NCBI GenBank assembly: GCA_036520615.1
Contig: DATDJI010000060.1
Span: forward strand, 62,001 to 126,000
Length of the DNA: 64,000 nucleotides
Direction of reading: 5' to 3'
From: CAMCXE01 sp036520615
GTDB taxonomy: Bacteria > Pseudomonadota > Gammaproteobacteria > Pseudomonadales > Cellvibrionaceae
Shown: one piece after another, positions 27,756 to 36,394 of the stretch
How positions within the stretch are numbered: position 1 is the stretch's first letter
Layout: each line of letters opens with the position of its first letter
Notes under the pieces: model-generated
What the model was told of the DNA's origin: nothing
Seen by the model: only the letters and a program-made list of their open reading frames with translations
Database searches by the model: none
Made by a program: the position numbers and the translations under genes

Positions 27756-29222
27756 GTGAGCAAAGCTGGTGCAAATCTTAATTTTTTCTCGTTTGCGGGA
27801 AAAGCCAAAATCCTTCATTTAACCTGGGCTGCATTTTTTATTACGTTTTTGGTGTGGTTTAACCATGCCCCATTGTTGCTGGCTATTCAGGCCAGCCTCG
27901 GCTTAAGTGACCAACAAATCAAAACTCTGTTGATTTTGAATGTCGCCCTAACTATTCCCGCGCGTATTGTTATTGGTATGTTGGTCGACTCTTTTGGGCC
28001 GCGTAAAATTTATTCTTTGCTTCTGGTTATTACTGGGTTGTTGTGCTTTTTCTTTTCACTCTCAACCAGTTTTGAAATGTTGGCATTCGCTCGATTTCTA
28101 TTAGGTTTTGCCGGCGCAGGGTTTGTTATCGGCATTCGTATGATTAGCGAATGGTTTCCCGCACGGCAATTAGGGTTGGCAGAGGGGCTTTATAAAGGCT
28201 TGGGTAATATTGGTTCGGCGGCAGCCGCAATAACCCTGCCGAGCCTTGCTTTTGTTGTAGGGGGCGATGATGGTTGGCGCTATGCAACTGCTGCGACGGG
28301 AATTATCGCTGTTTTTTATGCGGTGATTTATTATCTTTCTGCACGTGATACCCCGGCGGGTTCTACCTATTTCAAACCTAATAAATCAGGTGGGCTGGCG
28401 GTGAGTACTCCTGCCGATTTTATTCAGTATCTGCTGGTTAATATTCCTATGTATGCAGCTATGTCGCTGCTTGCTTGGAAGGTGCAGTCATTGGGTTTAA
28501 TTAATAATGCCGTGACCATAATTATTAACGTAGTTTTAGCGCTATTGTTTTTATATCAATGCGCAAAAATTTATGCGGTTAATACTGATATTTTCCAAAA
28601 ACCTGTTGAAAGTATTTACAGATACAAATTCAAACAGGTAACAATTTTAAGTCTCGCTTATGCTGTAACCTTTGGCGCTGAGCTTGCTGTAGTCTCCATG
28701 CTGCCATTATTTTTTAAAAGCACCTTTGCCGTGCCCATTGCTGTAGCTGGTATATTCGGGGCCTGTTTTGCTGCAACCGATATTTTATCGTGCCCGTCAG
28801 GAGGTTGGATTAGCGATAAATTTGGCCGCAAAAAATCCCTTATTACTTTATTGTTGGGTGCAGCAGTAGGCTTTTTTGTTTTATCGCGTATTGGTGCGGG
28901 CTGGCCGATCGAATTGGCTGTAATGGCTATGGTGTGCTGCTCATTCTTTTTGGGCTCAGCCGCTGGCTGTGTCTTTGCAATGGTGCCGTTAATTCGCCGC
29001 AGTCTCACTGGGCAAATTGCCGGTATTGTAGGTGCCTATGGCAATATTGGTGCTGTAGTATTTTTAACAGTTTTTTCGCTGGTGAGTACGCCGATATTTT
29101 TTATCACAATTGCGGTTAGTATTTTTGTAGCAGCGCTTGCCGCCATGCTTTTGGATGAACCGAAAAATAAAATGTTTGAAGTACTTCCTGATGGCAGTGT
29201 GCAAGTTATAGAGGTGCACTGA
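27756..29222 (+). CDS. NNP-family nitrate/nitrite MFS transporter (NarK/NasA type), copy 2
   Basis: 488 residues from GTG 27756. This start has AGGAG six bases upstream, follows the predicted sigma-54 transcription start, and aligns the N-terminus (LNFFSFAGKAKILHLTW) with that of copy 1; the longer open frame is probably untranslated. Twelve helices, NNP signatures FLLGFAGAGFVIGIRMISEW and GQIAGIVGAYGNIGAVVFL. The tail EVLPDGSVQVIEVH is kept. It is clearly a diverged paralog of copy 1, probably with a different affinity or direction for nitrate and nitrite; which is which cannot be told. Confidence 0.9.
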   Translation: MSKAGANLNFFSFAGKAKILHLTWAAFFITFLVWFNHAPLLLAIQASLGLSDQQIKTLLILNVALTIPARIVIGMLVDSFGPRKIYSLLLVITGLLCFFFSLSTSFEMLAFARFLLGFAGAGFVIGIRMISEWFPARQLGLAEGLYKGLGNIGSAAAAITLPSLAFVVGGDDGWRYATAATGIIAVFYAVIYYLSARDTPAGSTYFKPNKSGGLAVSTPADFIQYLLVNIPMYAAMSLLAWKVQSLGLINNAVTIIINVVLALLFLYQCAKIYAVNTDIFQKPVESIYRYKFKQVTILSLAYAVTFGAELAVVSMLPLFFKSTFAVPIAVAGIFGACFAATDILSCPSGGWISDKFGRKKSLITLLLGAAVGFFVLSRIGAGWPIELAVMAMVCCSFFLGSAAGCVFAMVPLIRRSLTGQIAGIVGAYGNIGAVVFLTVFSLVSTPIFFITIAVSIFVAALAAMLLDEPKNKMFEVLPDGSVQVIEVH

Positions 29223-29229
29223 CCGCGTT

Positions 29230-29275
29230 ATACCCGGCTCACGCTAGCCTGCTTATCACTAGCGCAGCTGGGTAT
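29230..29275 (+). terminator. Probable terminator hairpin after NNP transporter copy 2
   Basis: ATACCCGGCT and GCTAG pair with CTAGC and AGCTGGGTAT around an 11-base loop. The stem is long, but the following T-tract is weak (TTAATTG), so termination may be partial. Confidence 0.5.
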
Positions 29276-29495
29276 TTAATTGAGACCTTTTCCTCATACA
29301 GATTTAAATCCTAAGCTGCCCCCATAAACATTATCACGCCTGTTTTGTCTGAGGCTCAGCAGAAGGGCAGCGGGCACATCAGCTCTTTTCTAGGTTTGAG
29401 CCAGTTAGGCTGACGACTCAGCTAACAAGCCCACCAGCATTCCCCTCTACCACTGGTGCGGCCTTGAGCGCCACCAGGCAAGTCTTTGATAAAAG

Positions 29496-29532
29496 CTATA
29501 GCTTGTATTAAGCTTAATAAAACAATCTATAG
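29496..29532. promoter_or_regulatory. Paired CTATAG palindromes, candidate HipB operators
   Basis: CTATAG occurs at 29496-29501 (inside the perfect palindrome AAGCTATAGCTT) and at 29527-29532, 31 bases apart, i.e. three helical turns. They sit just upstream of hipB in an AT-rich promoter-like stretch. TA antitoxins commonly autoregulate through such paired sites; binding by this HipB is inference. Confidence 0.4.
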
Positions 29533-29569
29533 TTTATATTTTTGAATGCTGACAAACTGCCGGGAATTT

Positions 29570-29869
29570 ATGAGCGCTATCAAATCTACACTCGCCCCAG
29601 ATGTACTGGCGGTTGCCGTCACCTTTGGCGCCAATATCAAAGAAGCCCGTATAGCGCGTGGCTGGCGTCAATACGATATGGCTCAGCGAATGCTGGTATC
29701 TGTGCCTACATTGCAGGCGATAGAGGCGGGTAAGGTTACGGTTTCACTGGAGAACTATTTAAGGGCCTTAGATGTTCTGAATATGGCGGAGCAGATCGCG
29801 GCAGTCGCCTCACCGCATACCGATGAAGAAGGGCGCAGGCTTAAGTCTTTTGGGAGAGTTAGGATATAA
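29570..29869 (+). CDS. hipB: HipB-like antitoxin, XRE-family DNA-binding protein
   Basis: 99 residues from ATG 29570, which has GGGA upstream; an earlier ATG at 29546 has no ribosome site. The helix-turn-helix spans about 20-75: IKEARIARGWRQYDMAQRML, then VSVPTLQAIEAGKVTVSLENYLRALDVL in pieces. The partner hipA begins two bases after its stop. It should neutralise HipA and repress the operon. Paired CTATAG palindromes lie upstream. Confidence 0.85.
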   Translation: MSAIKSTLAPDVLAVAVTFGANIKEARIARGWRQYDMAQRMLVSVPTLQAIEAGKVTVSLENYLRALDVLNMAEQIAAVASPHTDEEGRRLKSFGRVRI

Positions 29870-29871
29870 AA

Positions 29872-31128
29872 ATGGTGAGAAAACCTGAGACTCATGCCTA
29901 CGTATTCGCTCGTAGCCCAGAGAGTAAGCCTGTGCTTGCGGGCAGTATCAAACTTACGCATAGGGGTGGAGAATTTAATTACGCGGCACCTTGGCTGAAT
30001 GCACCCTGGGCTTATCCTTTAGATCCGATAAACCTTCCGCTCTCCATGCAAACCTATGTGACGACGGATCGCAAAAAAGTGTTTGGGGTTTTCCTTGATG
30101 CTGCTCCCGATGCCTGGGGCGAGCGCATTCAATTGATGTCTAACGAATCATCGCCTCGTAATGAGCTGGAAAAGTTAATTCGCTTAAGTGGCAGCGGGGT
30201 GGGAATTATTGAATTTAGCTTGTCGCAATCACGGCCTAAAACACCGCGCGCATTACCCAGTGCGCAATTGCTAGATAGGCTGTCTAAGGCTATTGATCAA
30301 ATTACTAGTAACCACGAATTAAGCGGCGATGAATTGCAATTGATTGAGCCGGGCTCTTCAATGGGCGGAGCCAGGCCAAAAATAACGCTGACAGATGAAG
30401 CAGGTATTGCTTGGTTGACGAAATTTTCCCGAGCTGACGACATAGTTTCGTATCCGGAAATTGAATTCGCTTCGATGACTTTATTAGCCAAAGTGGGAGT
30501 TCGTGTTCCCCAAGTAAAACTGCAAAAAATCACAGATGGAAAATATTGCTATTTAATCAAACGATTTGATCGAGTGGCTGGAACCGACATACATTTTATT
30601 TCGGCCAACGCACTTTTTAATATTGATCGGCTGAGAATTTACGAAGACTCGCGAAATGACCCGGCAGGTTATATTGCGCTTGCGAGAATTTTACGAAAAG
30701 TGTCCGATGCCCCTTTAGAGGATTGTATTGAGTTATTTAAAAGAATGGTTTTTTCAATTCTGATCGGCGGCACTGACGATCATGCTAGAAACCACGCGGT
30801 AGTATTTGATGTAACTGCTCGGCAATGGCGCCTCTCACCTGCGTACGATGTTCTGCCGATAGTTAATAGCCAGGGGCAACAAAGTATGGGCATAGGTTTA
30901 TTCGGCCGTGACAGCACTATACAGAACGCTCTATCGGCAGCTGCAGATTTTGGAATTAAACCTGCTGCCAGTATTGGCATCGTAAAAGAAATAGTCGCGG
31001 TACTGGCAAATTGGCGAGCGCATTTCGCAGCAGCGGGAGTTGGGGCAGGGGATCTAGTGGTTTTGAGCAGGATTATTGATGGCAATTTGGATCTGGCCAA
31101 AAACTATCTTGCGCAGCGTGTCGATTAA
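29872..31128 (+). CDS. hipA: HipA-like Ser/Thr kinase toxin
   Basis: 418 residues, usual HipA length. The HipA N-terminal domain (about 10-110) is followed by the kinase fold with the autophosphorylation/P-loop segment SSMGGARPK (about 162-170), catalytic TDDHARNH (about 301-308) and the metal-binding Asp in LSPAYDVLP (about D326). In E. coli HipA phosphorylates glutamyl-tRNA synthetase and induces dormancy; homologs can have other targets. All catalytic residues look intact. AGGA lies just inside the end of hipB, so the pair is translationally linked. Confidence 0.9.
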   Translation: MVRKPETHAYVFARSPESKPVLAGSIKLTHRGGEFNYAAPWLNAPWAYPLDPINLPLSMQTYVTTDRKKVFGVFLDAAPDAWGERIQLMSNESSPRNELEKLIRLSGSGVGIIEFSLSQSRPKTPRALPSAQLLDRLSKAIDQITSNHELSGDELQLIEPGSSMGGARPKITLTDEAGIAWLTKFSRADDIVSYPEIEFASMTLLAKVGVRVPQVKLQKITDGKYCYLIKRFDRVAGTDIHFISANALFNIDRLRIYEDSRNDPAGYIALARILRKVSDAPLEDCIELFKRMVFSILIGGTDDHARNHAVVFDVTARQWRLSPAYDVLPIVNSQGQQSMGIGLFGRDSTIQNALSAAADFGIKPAASIGIVKEIVAVLANWRAHFAAAGVGAGDLVVLSRIIDGNLDLAKNYLAQRVD

Positions 31129-31533
31129 TTATTGTTTTTGCACGAACTGCTTACCGATACTTTGGTAACTCGGCAATGCGAAAACTGCTCGTTGCAAAGC
31201 ATCCCGCCCGTTACGCGTTCGCAAAATTTCCTCTGCAGATTTAAATATAGAGCTACGTCATCAACGTCCACAGACTCAGCGCGTTAATAAAATTCATTTT
31301 GAATATTAGAGATGATTGGAAATGCTTGAGATTCCCAACGACGATTTACTTTCAGCCGATATTGTCAATATCGCTAAAAGTATCGGTAAGGCTTACCGGT
31401 CATAAAGACTTTATGTCGTATTTAATTTACAGCAAGCAAAGGGAATATGAAGTCTGACAAGGAATTTTTCTCATAGAAAGCGCATATTCGCCCTGTATTT
31501 CCTTTTTATTAAATAAACACAGGCGGTAATAAT
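31129..31533. other. Gap between hipA and the CE4 lipoprotein gene
   Basis: 405 bases, no gene. It carries two perfect odd palindromes at 31357-31373 and 31384-31398 (listed separately); otherwise nothing was recognised. Confidence 0.5.
31357..31398. promoter_or_regulatory. Two adjacent perfect palindromes upstream of the CE4 gene
   Basis: CGATATTGTCAATATCG (31357-31373) and CGGTAAGGCTTACCG (31384-31398) are each perfect around a single central base, with centres 26 bases apart. They lie about 140-180 bases before the CE4 start. No T-tract follows, so operators are more likely than terminators. Confidence 0.45.
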
Positions 31534-32838
31534 ATGACCCTTACCTCAACACTACTTACCCGTGTGAGCACATCCATTGCGCTGGCATGCGTGCTCGGAG
31601 CCTGCAGTGGTCCGGCGGACACCGGATCTTCAAGTTCTTCTTCATCCAGCTCATCGTCTAGTTCCAGCTCAAGCAGTTCTTCATCTAATTCAAGTTCTTC
31701 TTCATCCAGTAGCTCTAGCAGTTCAAGCTCCTCCAGCAGCTCATCATCCAGTTCAAGCTCTTCAAGCGGTGGCAATATTAATTTGCCTCTGGTCGTAGCT
31801 ATTAATGCAGGCTCTACTTCCAGTGCGACGTTTGACGGGGTTACTTATAAAGCCGATCAGTATTCCACTGGCGGCACCGCTCATGAAGTTACCGATGCAA
31901 TTACCGGTGTAGCTGAAGATGCGCTATTCCAGTCGGAGCGTTATGGCACCTATAGCTACAAGGTCCCAGTCACCACAGGTACTTACACAATCAAATTACA
32001 TCTTGCTGAACTTTACTGGCAGGCCAACGGCGAGCGTACGTTTAATCTTTCTGTTGAGGGGCAAGTTAAGCTTCCCAATTTGGATCTATACAGTCAGGCG
32101 GGCCGTTTTGGCGCTTATAACTATGTAGTGGAGAACGTCCGTGTAACTGATGGCTCTTTAGACATCGCCGTTGAGCCTTCTAAAGATTCAGGTACTTTAA
32201 GTGGATTTGCTGTGTTTTCTGCTGACGGGAAATTGGATACTTCGGTTCCGCCACCGCCGGTTGATACCTGTAAAGGCTACGTAGGTATTACCTATGATGA
32301 CGGCCCAGCCAATACCAATGCATTTGTTACTGCGCTCAAAGCCGCGAACTTAGTGCCTGTGACCTTTTTCGTTAATGGTACAAACATCGGCAGCAATACT
32401 GCGGCGATTAAACAAATGTTGACCGTGGGCCAGGTACAGAGCCATGCCTATACTCATACAGATTTGGGCAGCTCAAGCGCTCAGCAGGTTAAATCGACTT
32501 TAGAGCAAAACAATCAAGCGATTCAAAATGCCGGTGCACCCAAGCCAACTATTTTCCGCCCGCCCTACGGCACGGTAAATAACACGATTCGCCAGGCTGC
32601 CAGTGAGTTGGGCTTGATTACTATTACCTGGGATGTTGACTCTAAAGACTGGAACGGCGCATCTGTTGCTTCAATCGTTGCAGCCAATGACCAAATGCAA
32701 AATGGTCAGGTAATCCTGATGCACGAAAACCAAACCGCCTCTTTAAGCGCGATCCCGCAGATTGCCGCTAAGTTAAAGGCAAAGGGTTTCTGCCCTGGTA
32801 AGCTGGATCCAAAAACGGGTAAAGCGGTCGCTCCTTAA
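31534..32838 (+). CDS. CE4 polysaccharide deacetylase lipoprotein with poly-Ser linker and malectin-like domain
   Basis: 434 residues. Lipobox LGAC (Cys about residue 24), then a run of about 45 Ser residues as flexible linker, then a malectin-like beta-sandwich (about 85-235, INAGSTSSATFDGVTYKAD and YTIKLHLAELYW), then a NodB-type CE4 domain. The CE4 motifs are present in order: TYDDGP, HAYTHTDL, RPPYG, DVDSKDW and ILMHEN, giving the Asp/His/His metal site. It should remove N- or O-acetyl groups from xylan, chitin or related polymer at the cell surface. The malectin-like part likely binds carbohydrate. The gene is monocistronic. Confidence 0.92.
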   Translation: MTLTSTLLTRVSTSIALACVLGACSGPADTGSSSSSSSSSSSSSSSSSSSSNSSSSSSSSSSSSSSSSSSSSSSSSSSGGNINLPLVVAINAGSTSSATFDGVTYKADQYSTGGTAHEVTDAITGVAEDALFQSERYGTYSYKVPVTTGTYTIKLHLAELYWQANGERTFNLSVEGQVKLPNLDLYSQAGRFGAYNYVVENVRVTDGSLDIAVEPSKDSGTLSGFAVFSADGKLDTSVPPPPVDTCKGYVGITYDDGPANTNAFVTALKAANLVPVTFFVNGTNIGSNTAAIKQMLTVGQVQSHAYTHTDLGSSSAQQVKSTLEQNNQAIQNAGAPKPTIFRPPYGTVNNTIRQAASELGLITITWDVDSKDWNGASVASIVAANDQMQNGQVILMHENQTASLSAIPQIAAKLKAKGFCPGKLDPKTGKAVAP

Positions 32839-32905
32839 TCGCTTTTAGTGGGTTGCTGCTGTAAGTAATTAAGTAGGGTTCCGGCATAGCCAATTAAGAC
32901 ACTAT

Positions 32906-32950
32906 AAATACGCGCAAAGCTTAAATAGTTTTGCGCGTATTTTTGTTTTT
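32906..32950 (+). terminator. Intrinsic terminator after the CE4 gene
   Basis: AAATACGCGCAAA and TTTGCGCGTATTT form a perfect 13-bp stem around an 11-base loop, followed by TTGTTTTT. Confidence 0.85.
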
Positions 32951-33031
32951 AGGCTGAGGATATGCTTAACTCCTGAACGAGATGTAAAAACGCCCTCTTT
33001 TTACATGGCCCATCGGCCTTGAGGATTTAGT

Positions 33032-33391
33032 ATGCCTATTCACGAAAAACTTAATTACGTTGAATTCCCGTCGTGCAATCTGCCTGCAACCAAATTATTT
33101 TTTGAACAAGTATTTAGCTGGACATTTGTTGATTGCGGGCCGGATTACGCAGCCTTTAACGGAGAGGGCTTGGACGGAGGGTTTTTCACCTCAGAGCAAT
33201 CCTCATCAACTGCAACAGGCAGCGCCTTGTTAGTTTTTTACAGCGCTAGTTTGGAGCGCACGCTGGAAAAAATTACCGCTAATGGCGGCACAATTATTCG
33301 GCCTATTTTTACCTTTCCCGGTGGGCGGCGTTTCCACTTTGCTGAGCCAAGTGGGAATGAGTTTGCGGTTTGGTCAGATTTGGGGGGGTAA
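33032..33391 (+). CDS. VOC-superfamily (glyoxalase-like) protein
   Basis: 119 residues with the beta-alpha-beta-beta-beta VOC pattern: YVEFPSCNLPATKLFFEQVFSW, FNGEGLDGGFF, and the closing HFAEPSGNEFAVWSD. Members bind a metal or small molecule and include glyoxalases, dioxygenases and binding proteins; no specific reaction can be given. GAGGA lies upstream of ATG 33032. It stands alone, and its stop codon lies in the loop of the terminator hairpin. Confidence 0.85.
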   Translation: MPIHEKLNYVEFPSCNLPATKLFFEQVFSWTFVDCGPDYAAFNGEGLDGGFFTSEQSSSTATGSALLVFYSASLERTLEKITANGGTIIRPIFTFPGGRRFHFAEPSGNEFAVWSDLGG

Positions 33392-33403
33392 CCCTCCTTT
33401 TTG
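33382..33403 (+). terminator. Probable terminator overlapping the VOC stop codon
   Basis: A run of seven G pairs with CCCTCC across a loop that contains the TAA stop codon, followed by five T. Compact, G-rich and overlapping the gene end. Confidence 0.5.
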
Positions 33404-33796
33404 CTAAAACCCTCATTTCTATCCCTAAATAATTATCTCTCGCGCCATACACATAAGATTTGTTGCATTTATATATTGGGATTTTGAATGTAATAAGCGA
33501 TCAAGAGACACTGATATTGATGTGTTAAATTCGCCAGTTAAATTTAAAACTCTTAGATGGATGCGCTTTTTTATTTTGTACTCTGTAATGAGTATTTTCA
33601 ACTTTGTGTAATTTTAATTAACGCGATCACAGCCTATATGTATTTTGGGTGCAATCCATGTGTGTTGTCGTACAGAGCATGGTTTCTCGCTTTTATTAAA
33701 CTCGTTTAGCTTGGGCTAACTCGCTGCCGAATTCAATTGATTCGAATTGTTCATCGGTTGAGCGGGTTTAATGCAAAAAAACGAGGAGACTTGGCT
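33392..33796. other. Gap before the cytochrome c peroxidase-like gene
   Basis: About 400 AT-rich bases without a supported gene or clear motif. The short in-frame extension upstream of 33797 has no ribosome site and was not accepted. Confidence 0.5.
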
Positions 33797-35200
33797 ATGA
33801 ACAACCACATAAAAAAGATAGGGCAGATCGTATTTTTAAGCGTAGCGGTGACTGTAGTTTCAGGTGTCCAGGCGGCCAAAACACCGGAGGAAAAGCCGAC
33901 TAGCTATGCGCCAGTAGTACTGAAAGATAGTTTTTCTAACACGATTGTGCGTATGAAAGCAGCCAAAGCTGCCGTGATAAAACAACAAATGGATTTGTTA
34001 AATCAACGCTATGACCTTAGTGACCGTTCCACCAAAGCAGTTACTATGTCAGGTGGCAAGCCAGTGCAAGAAGGTGTACGCGTTAAGCTCAGTGGCGATA
34101 TGACATGGGACAAACTTGCCAACATGGGCCCAGACGCTATTCGCGAAAAAAACCTTTTTCCTGCAGGCATGCTGCCCTTGCCACACCCTAATCATACAGA
34201 GGGAGGCATGTTGTTTCCTAAAGCACTTATCGAGGAAATTAAACGACAGGAAGGCCGCGACCTTACGCGCTTTGACCTCGATTTAGATTTACCTGAGCAT
34301 TTATTACCTGAATCCATAGCGCCTATTTATCTTACGACCCGCCCGGATCTGGGTGATGTGTCACAAGGCAAGCTTGTAACCCTGGATAATTATTTTGAAT
34401 TATTTGATGGAATTTTAAATCCCAAGCAGCTTGAAGGTTTGCGATTATTATTAACTCCCTTTCCTCAGCAGCAATTTAATCAAACTCATGATCGCCGCTC
34501 GGAGCGCCCAAGCTTGGGCGTTGCCTGTTTGGATTGCCATGCCAACGGCCATGCTAACGGCGCAACACATTTGGTAGGGGATATTCGTCCACAGGCGTTT
34601 CGCCATCGTTTAGATACTCCTTCTCTGCGCGGTGTGAATATTCAGCGTTTATTTGGTTCACAACGTGCGTTAAAAACTGTTGAAGATTTTACTGAGTTTG
34701 AACAGCGTGCCGCCTATTTCGACGGTGACCCCGTGATAGCCACGAAAAAAGGCATCAATGTTTTAGAGCGTGCAAGCCAAGTTCATTTTATGGGTGAATT
34801 TCAGGCGATACTCGATTTCCCTCCCGCAGCTAAATTGGGTATCGATGGCAAAATAGACCCGCGCAAAGGCACAGAAGCGGAACTGCGTGGACAAGAATTA
34901 TTTTTTGGTAAAGCCAAGTGTGGCAGCTGCCATCAGGCGCCTTATTACACAGATAATCTTATGCATAATTTAAAGACGGAACGTTTTTATACGCCGCGTA
35001 TGATTAATGGTCGCATGGCAAATGCAGATGGCCCAATTAAAACCTTTACGTTACGCGGCATAAAAGATTCACCACCTTATCTGCATGACGGCAGGCTGCT
35101 AACTCTGGATGATACAGTGGAATATTTTAATTTGATTCTCGAGACGCAATTAAATGAGCAAGAGAAAAAGGATTTGGTGACATTTATGTTGCAGCTTTAA
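33797..35200 (+). CDS. Di-haem cytochrome c peroxidase / MauG-like protein
   Basis: 467 residues from ATG 33797, with GAGGAG eight bases upstream and a signal peptide ending near GVQA. Two c-type haem motifs are present: CLDCH (about 265) and CGSCH (about 395), the pattern of bacterial di-haem peroxidases. The C-terminal TFTLRGIKDSPPYLHDGRLLTL segment, in pieces LRGIKDSPPYLHDGR, is typical of this family. It should act in the periplasm, reducing peroxide or oxidising another substrate. It is longer at the N-terminus (about 200 extra residues) than classical CcpA. Monocistronic; no partner cytochrome gene nearby. Confidence 0.88.
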   Translation: MNNHIKKIGQIVFLSVAVTVVSGVQAAKTPEEKPTSYAPVVLKDSFSNTIVRMKAAKAAVIKQQMDLLNQRYDLSDRSTKAVTMSGGKPVQEGVRVKLSGDMTWDKLANMGPDAIREKNLFPAGMLPLPHPNHTEGGMLFPKALIEEIKRQEGRDLTRFDLDLDLPEHLLPESIAPIYLTTRPDLGDVSQGKLVTLDNYFELFDGILNPKQLEGLRLLLTPFPQQQFNQTHDRRSERPSLGVACLDCHANGHANGATHLVGDIRPQAFRHRLDTPSLRGVNIQRLFGSQRALKTVEDFTEFEQRAAYFDGDPVIATKKGINVLERASQVHFMGEFQAILDFPPAAKLGIDGKIDPRKGTEAELRGQELFFGKAKCGSCHQAPYYTDNLMHNLKTERFYTPRMINGRMANADGPIKTFTLRGIKDSPPYLHDGRLLTLDDTVEYFNLILETQLNEQEKKDLVTFMLQL

Positions 35201-35236
35201 CCTATATTCACGCTAGCTGGCTGCACATGGGTAATG

Positions 35237-35413
35237 TTAGTGTGTAGCTTGTCGATTGAAGTTACCAAGATTGGTGGGCGATTTTAAACTTTGGAAGAAT
35301 GCGAAGGCTAAACGGCTATTTTTCTTGGTGGTATTTCTGCATAAAAATGTATTAATTTTTTCATGTGTGCGAAGATTTTTCGCGCTATGGTGAATAAATT
35401 TTATTATATCCAT
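35237..35413 (-). CDS. Small uncertain reading frame
   Basis: 58 residues from ATG 35413, with AGGA six bases before it. Basic, no motif recognised, no membrane helix. It lies in a region of decayed genes on the same strand and may be spurious. Confidence 0.2.
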   Translation of the reverse strand: MDIIKFIHHSAKNLRTHEKINTFLCRNTTKKNSRLAFAFFQSLKSPTNLGNFNRQATH

Positions 35414-35452
35414 AATCATTCCTGTAATTTAAATGGCTTAATTTTTTAGCTA

Positions 35453-35665
35453 TTAGGTGGGGCCAGGAGTGCCAGCAATGTTTAATAATTGAGGTCTGAT
35501 TGGGCCATAAATTTTTTCTGCGCACTCACTCCAACGATTCCACTTTGTTAGTTGCGATTGAAAGCTCGCCGCTAGGGCTAAAATTAAATAACGTAGGCCT
35601 GCCGTTGTGCCCACCTCCGCTTTAGCACATACATCAATAAGCGTCCATATATCTACATAATACAA
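35453..35665 (-). CDS. Small hypothetical frame, possibly a gene remnant
   Basis: 70 residues from a TTG start, in the same frame as the decayed gene at 35690-35959 and 24 bases beyond its stop. The sequence RYLILALAASFQSQLTKWN has protein-like composition, but there is no ribosome site. It may be the continuation of that broken gene or noise. Confidence 0.25.
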   Translation of the reverse strand: MYYVDIWTLIDVCAKAEVGTTAGLRYLILALAASFQSQLTKWNRWSECAEKIYGPIRPQLLNIAGTPGPT

Positions 35666-35689
35666 AATATTTTTCTGAATTTATCCGAA

Positions 35690-35959
35690 TTAAAGGCGAT
35701 ACCCTGTAAACCCTTGTCCGATTTGCTTTTGAGAACGGGAACGAAATATAACTATGGATAAATTGGTTACATAGATATGAAAATTTCGTTCTTCAATGTG
35801 GGAACTGCTTAAGTCGTAGTAATCTAGTTTGCGCCAGTTTTCGGTTGTAATTATACCGCCTAGCGTGTTATGAGCTCGAAGAGGAATTAGTTGATTGACA
35901 TTTTCTTCTTGGATATAACCTGATTAGTACAGTTTGCGTACACCGTATGAAGCAGACAT
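35690..35959 (-). pseudogene. Decayed hypothetical gene with an in-frame TAA at codon 12
   Basis: GAGAGGG lies five bases before ATG 35959. The frame reads MSASYGVRKLY, TAA, then 77 residues with normal composition (SGYIQEENVNQLIPLRAHN, ITTENWRKLDYYDL) to TAA at 35690. A single CAA-to-TAA change would explain the break. Product unknown. An alternative is chance openness of the second part. Confidence 0.4.
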
Positions 35960-36129
35960 GGTTACCCTCTCAAGGTGGCCAATCGAAATAGAATTCCAAC
36001 GCCTTTGATATATTTTATATCTCAGAAATAAGGCGCATTTAAAAATTTCTGTATTTCCAATACTGTGGTTCAGCAATCATGAAGATGTGTCATGTTTAAC
36101 TTTGATATTGAAATAAGCGGCGTAGCGAG

Positions 36130-36254
36130 GTTGGCGGTGAGCTTGCGAGCCCCAACAGCCAGCGGTTAACTCACAGCATATAAAATATTTACTTGGCAAT
36201 ATGAATTTTTCTGTAGATAGATGGGATGTTGAGGTTCGCAAGCTCACTGTCAAC
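36130..36254. repeat. Imperfect 22-bp inverted repeat pair
   Basis: 36130-36151 and 36233-36254 are inverted copies matching at 19 of 22 positions, sharing the core GTGAGCTTGCGA. They are 81 bases apart. They could be ends of a small non-coding element of the MITE type; no coding sequence lies between. Confidence 0.5.
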
Positions 36255-36394
36255 CCAACTTACGCGTTTATTCAGTTTGTAAACCGCCTCATGATCCTCC
36301 AGTGCTTTGGGCAGTAATTCCCCCAGTGATGTTTAATATTCAAATTAATCTGATGCGAATGTTGAGCATTACTGCTCAACCTTGTCTCTACGAG

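Noticed and set aside
31509..31775. Glu/Leu-rich frame antisense to the poly-Ser linker of the CE4 gene
   Set aside because: Antisense reading of AGC/TCC/TCA serine codons gives Glu and Leu runs; it is a shadow of the linker.
36090..36180. Integron attC-like site (GTTTAAC ... GTTAACT)
   Set aside because: The closing core does not fit GTTRRRY and the inner arms do not pair as in attC; no integrase or cassette row nearby.
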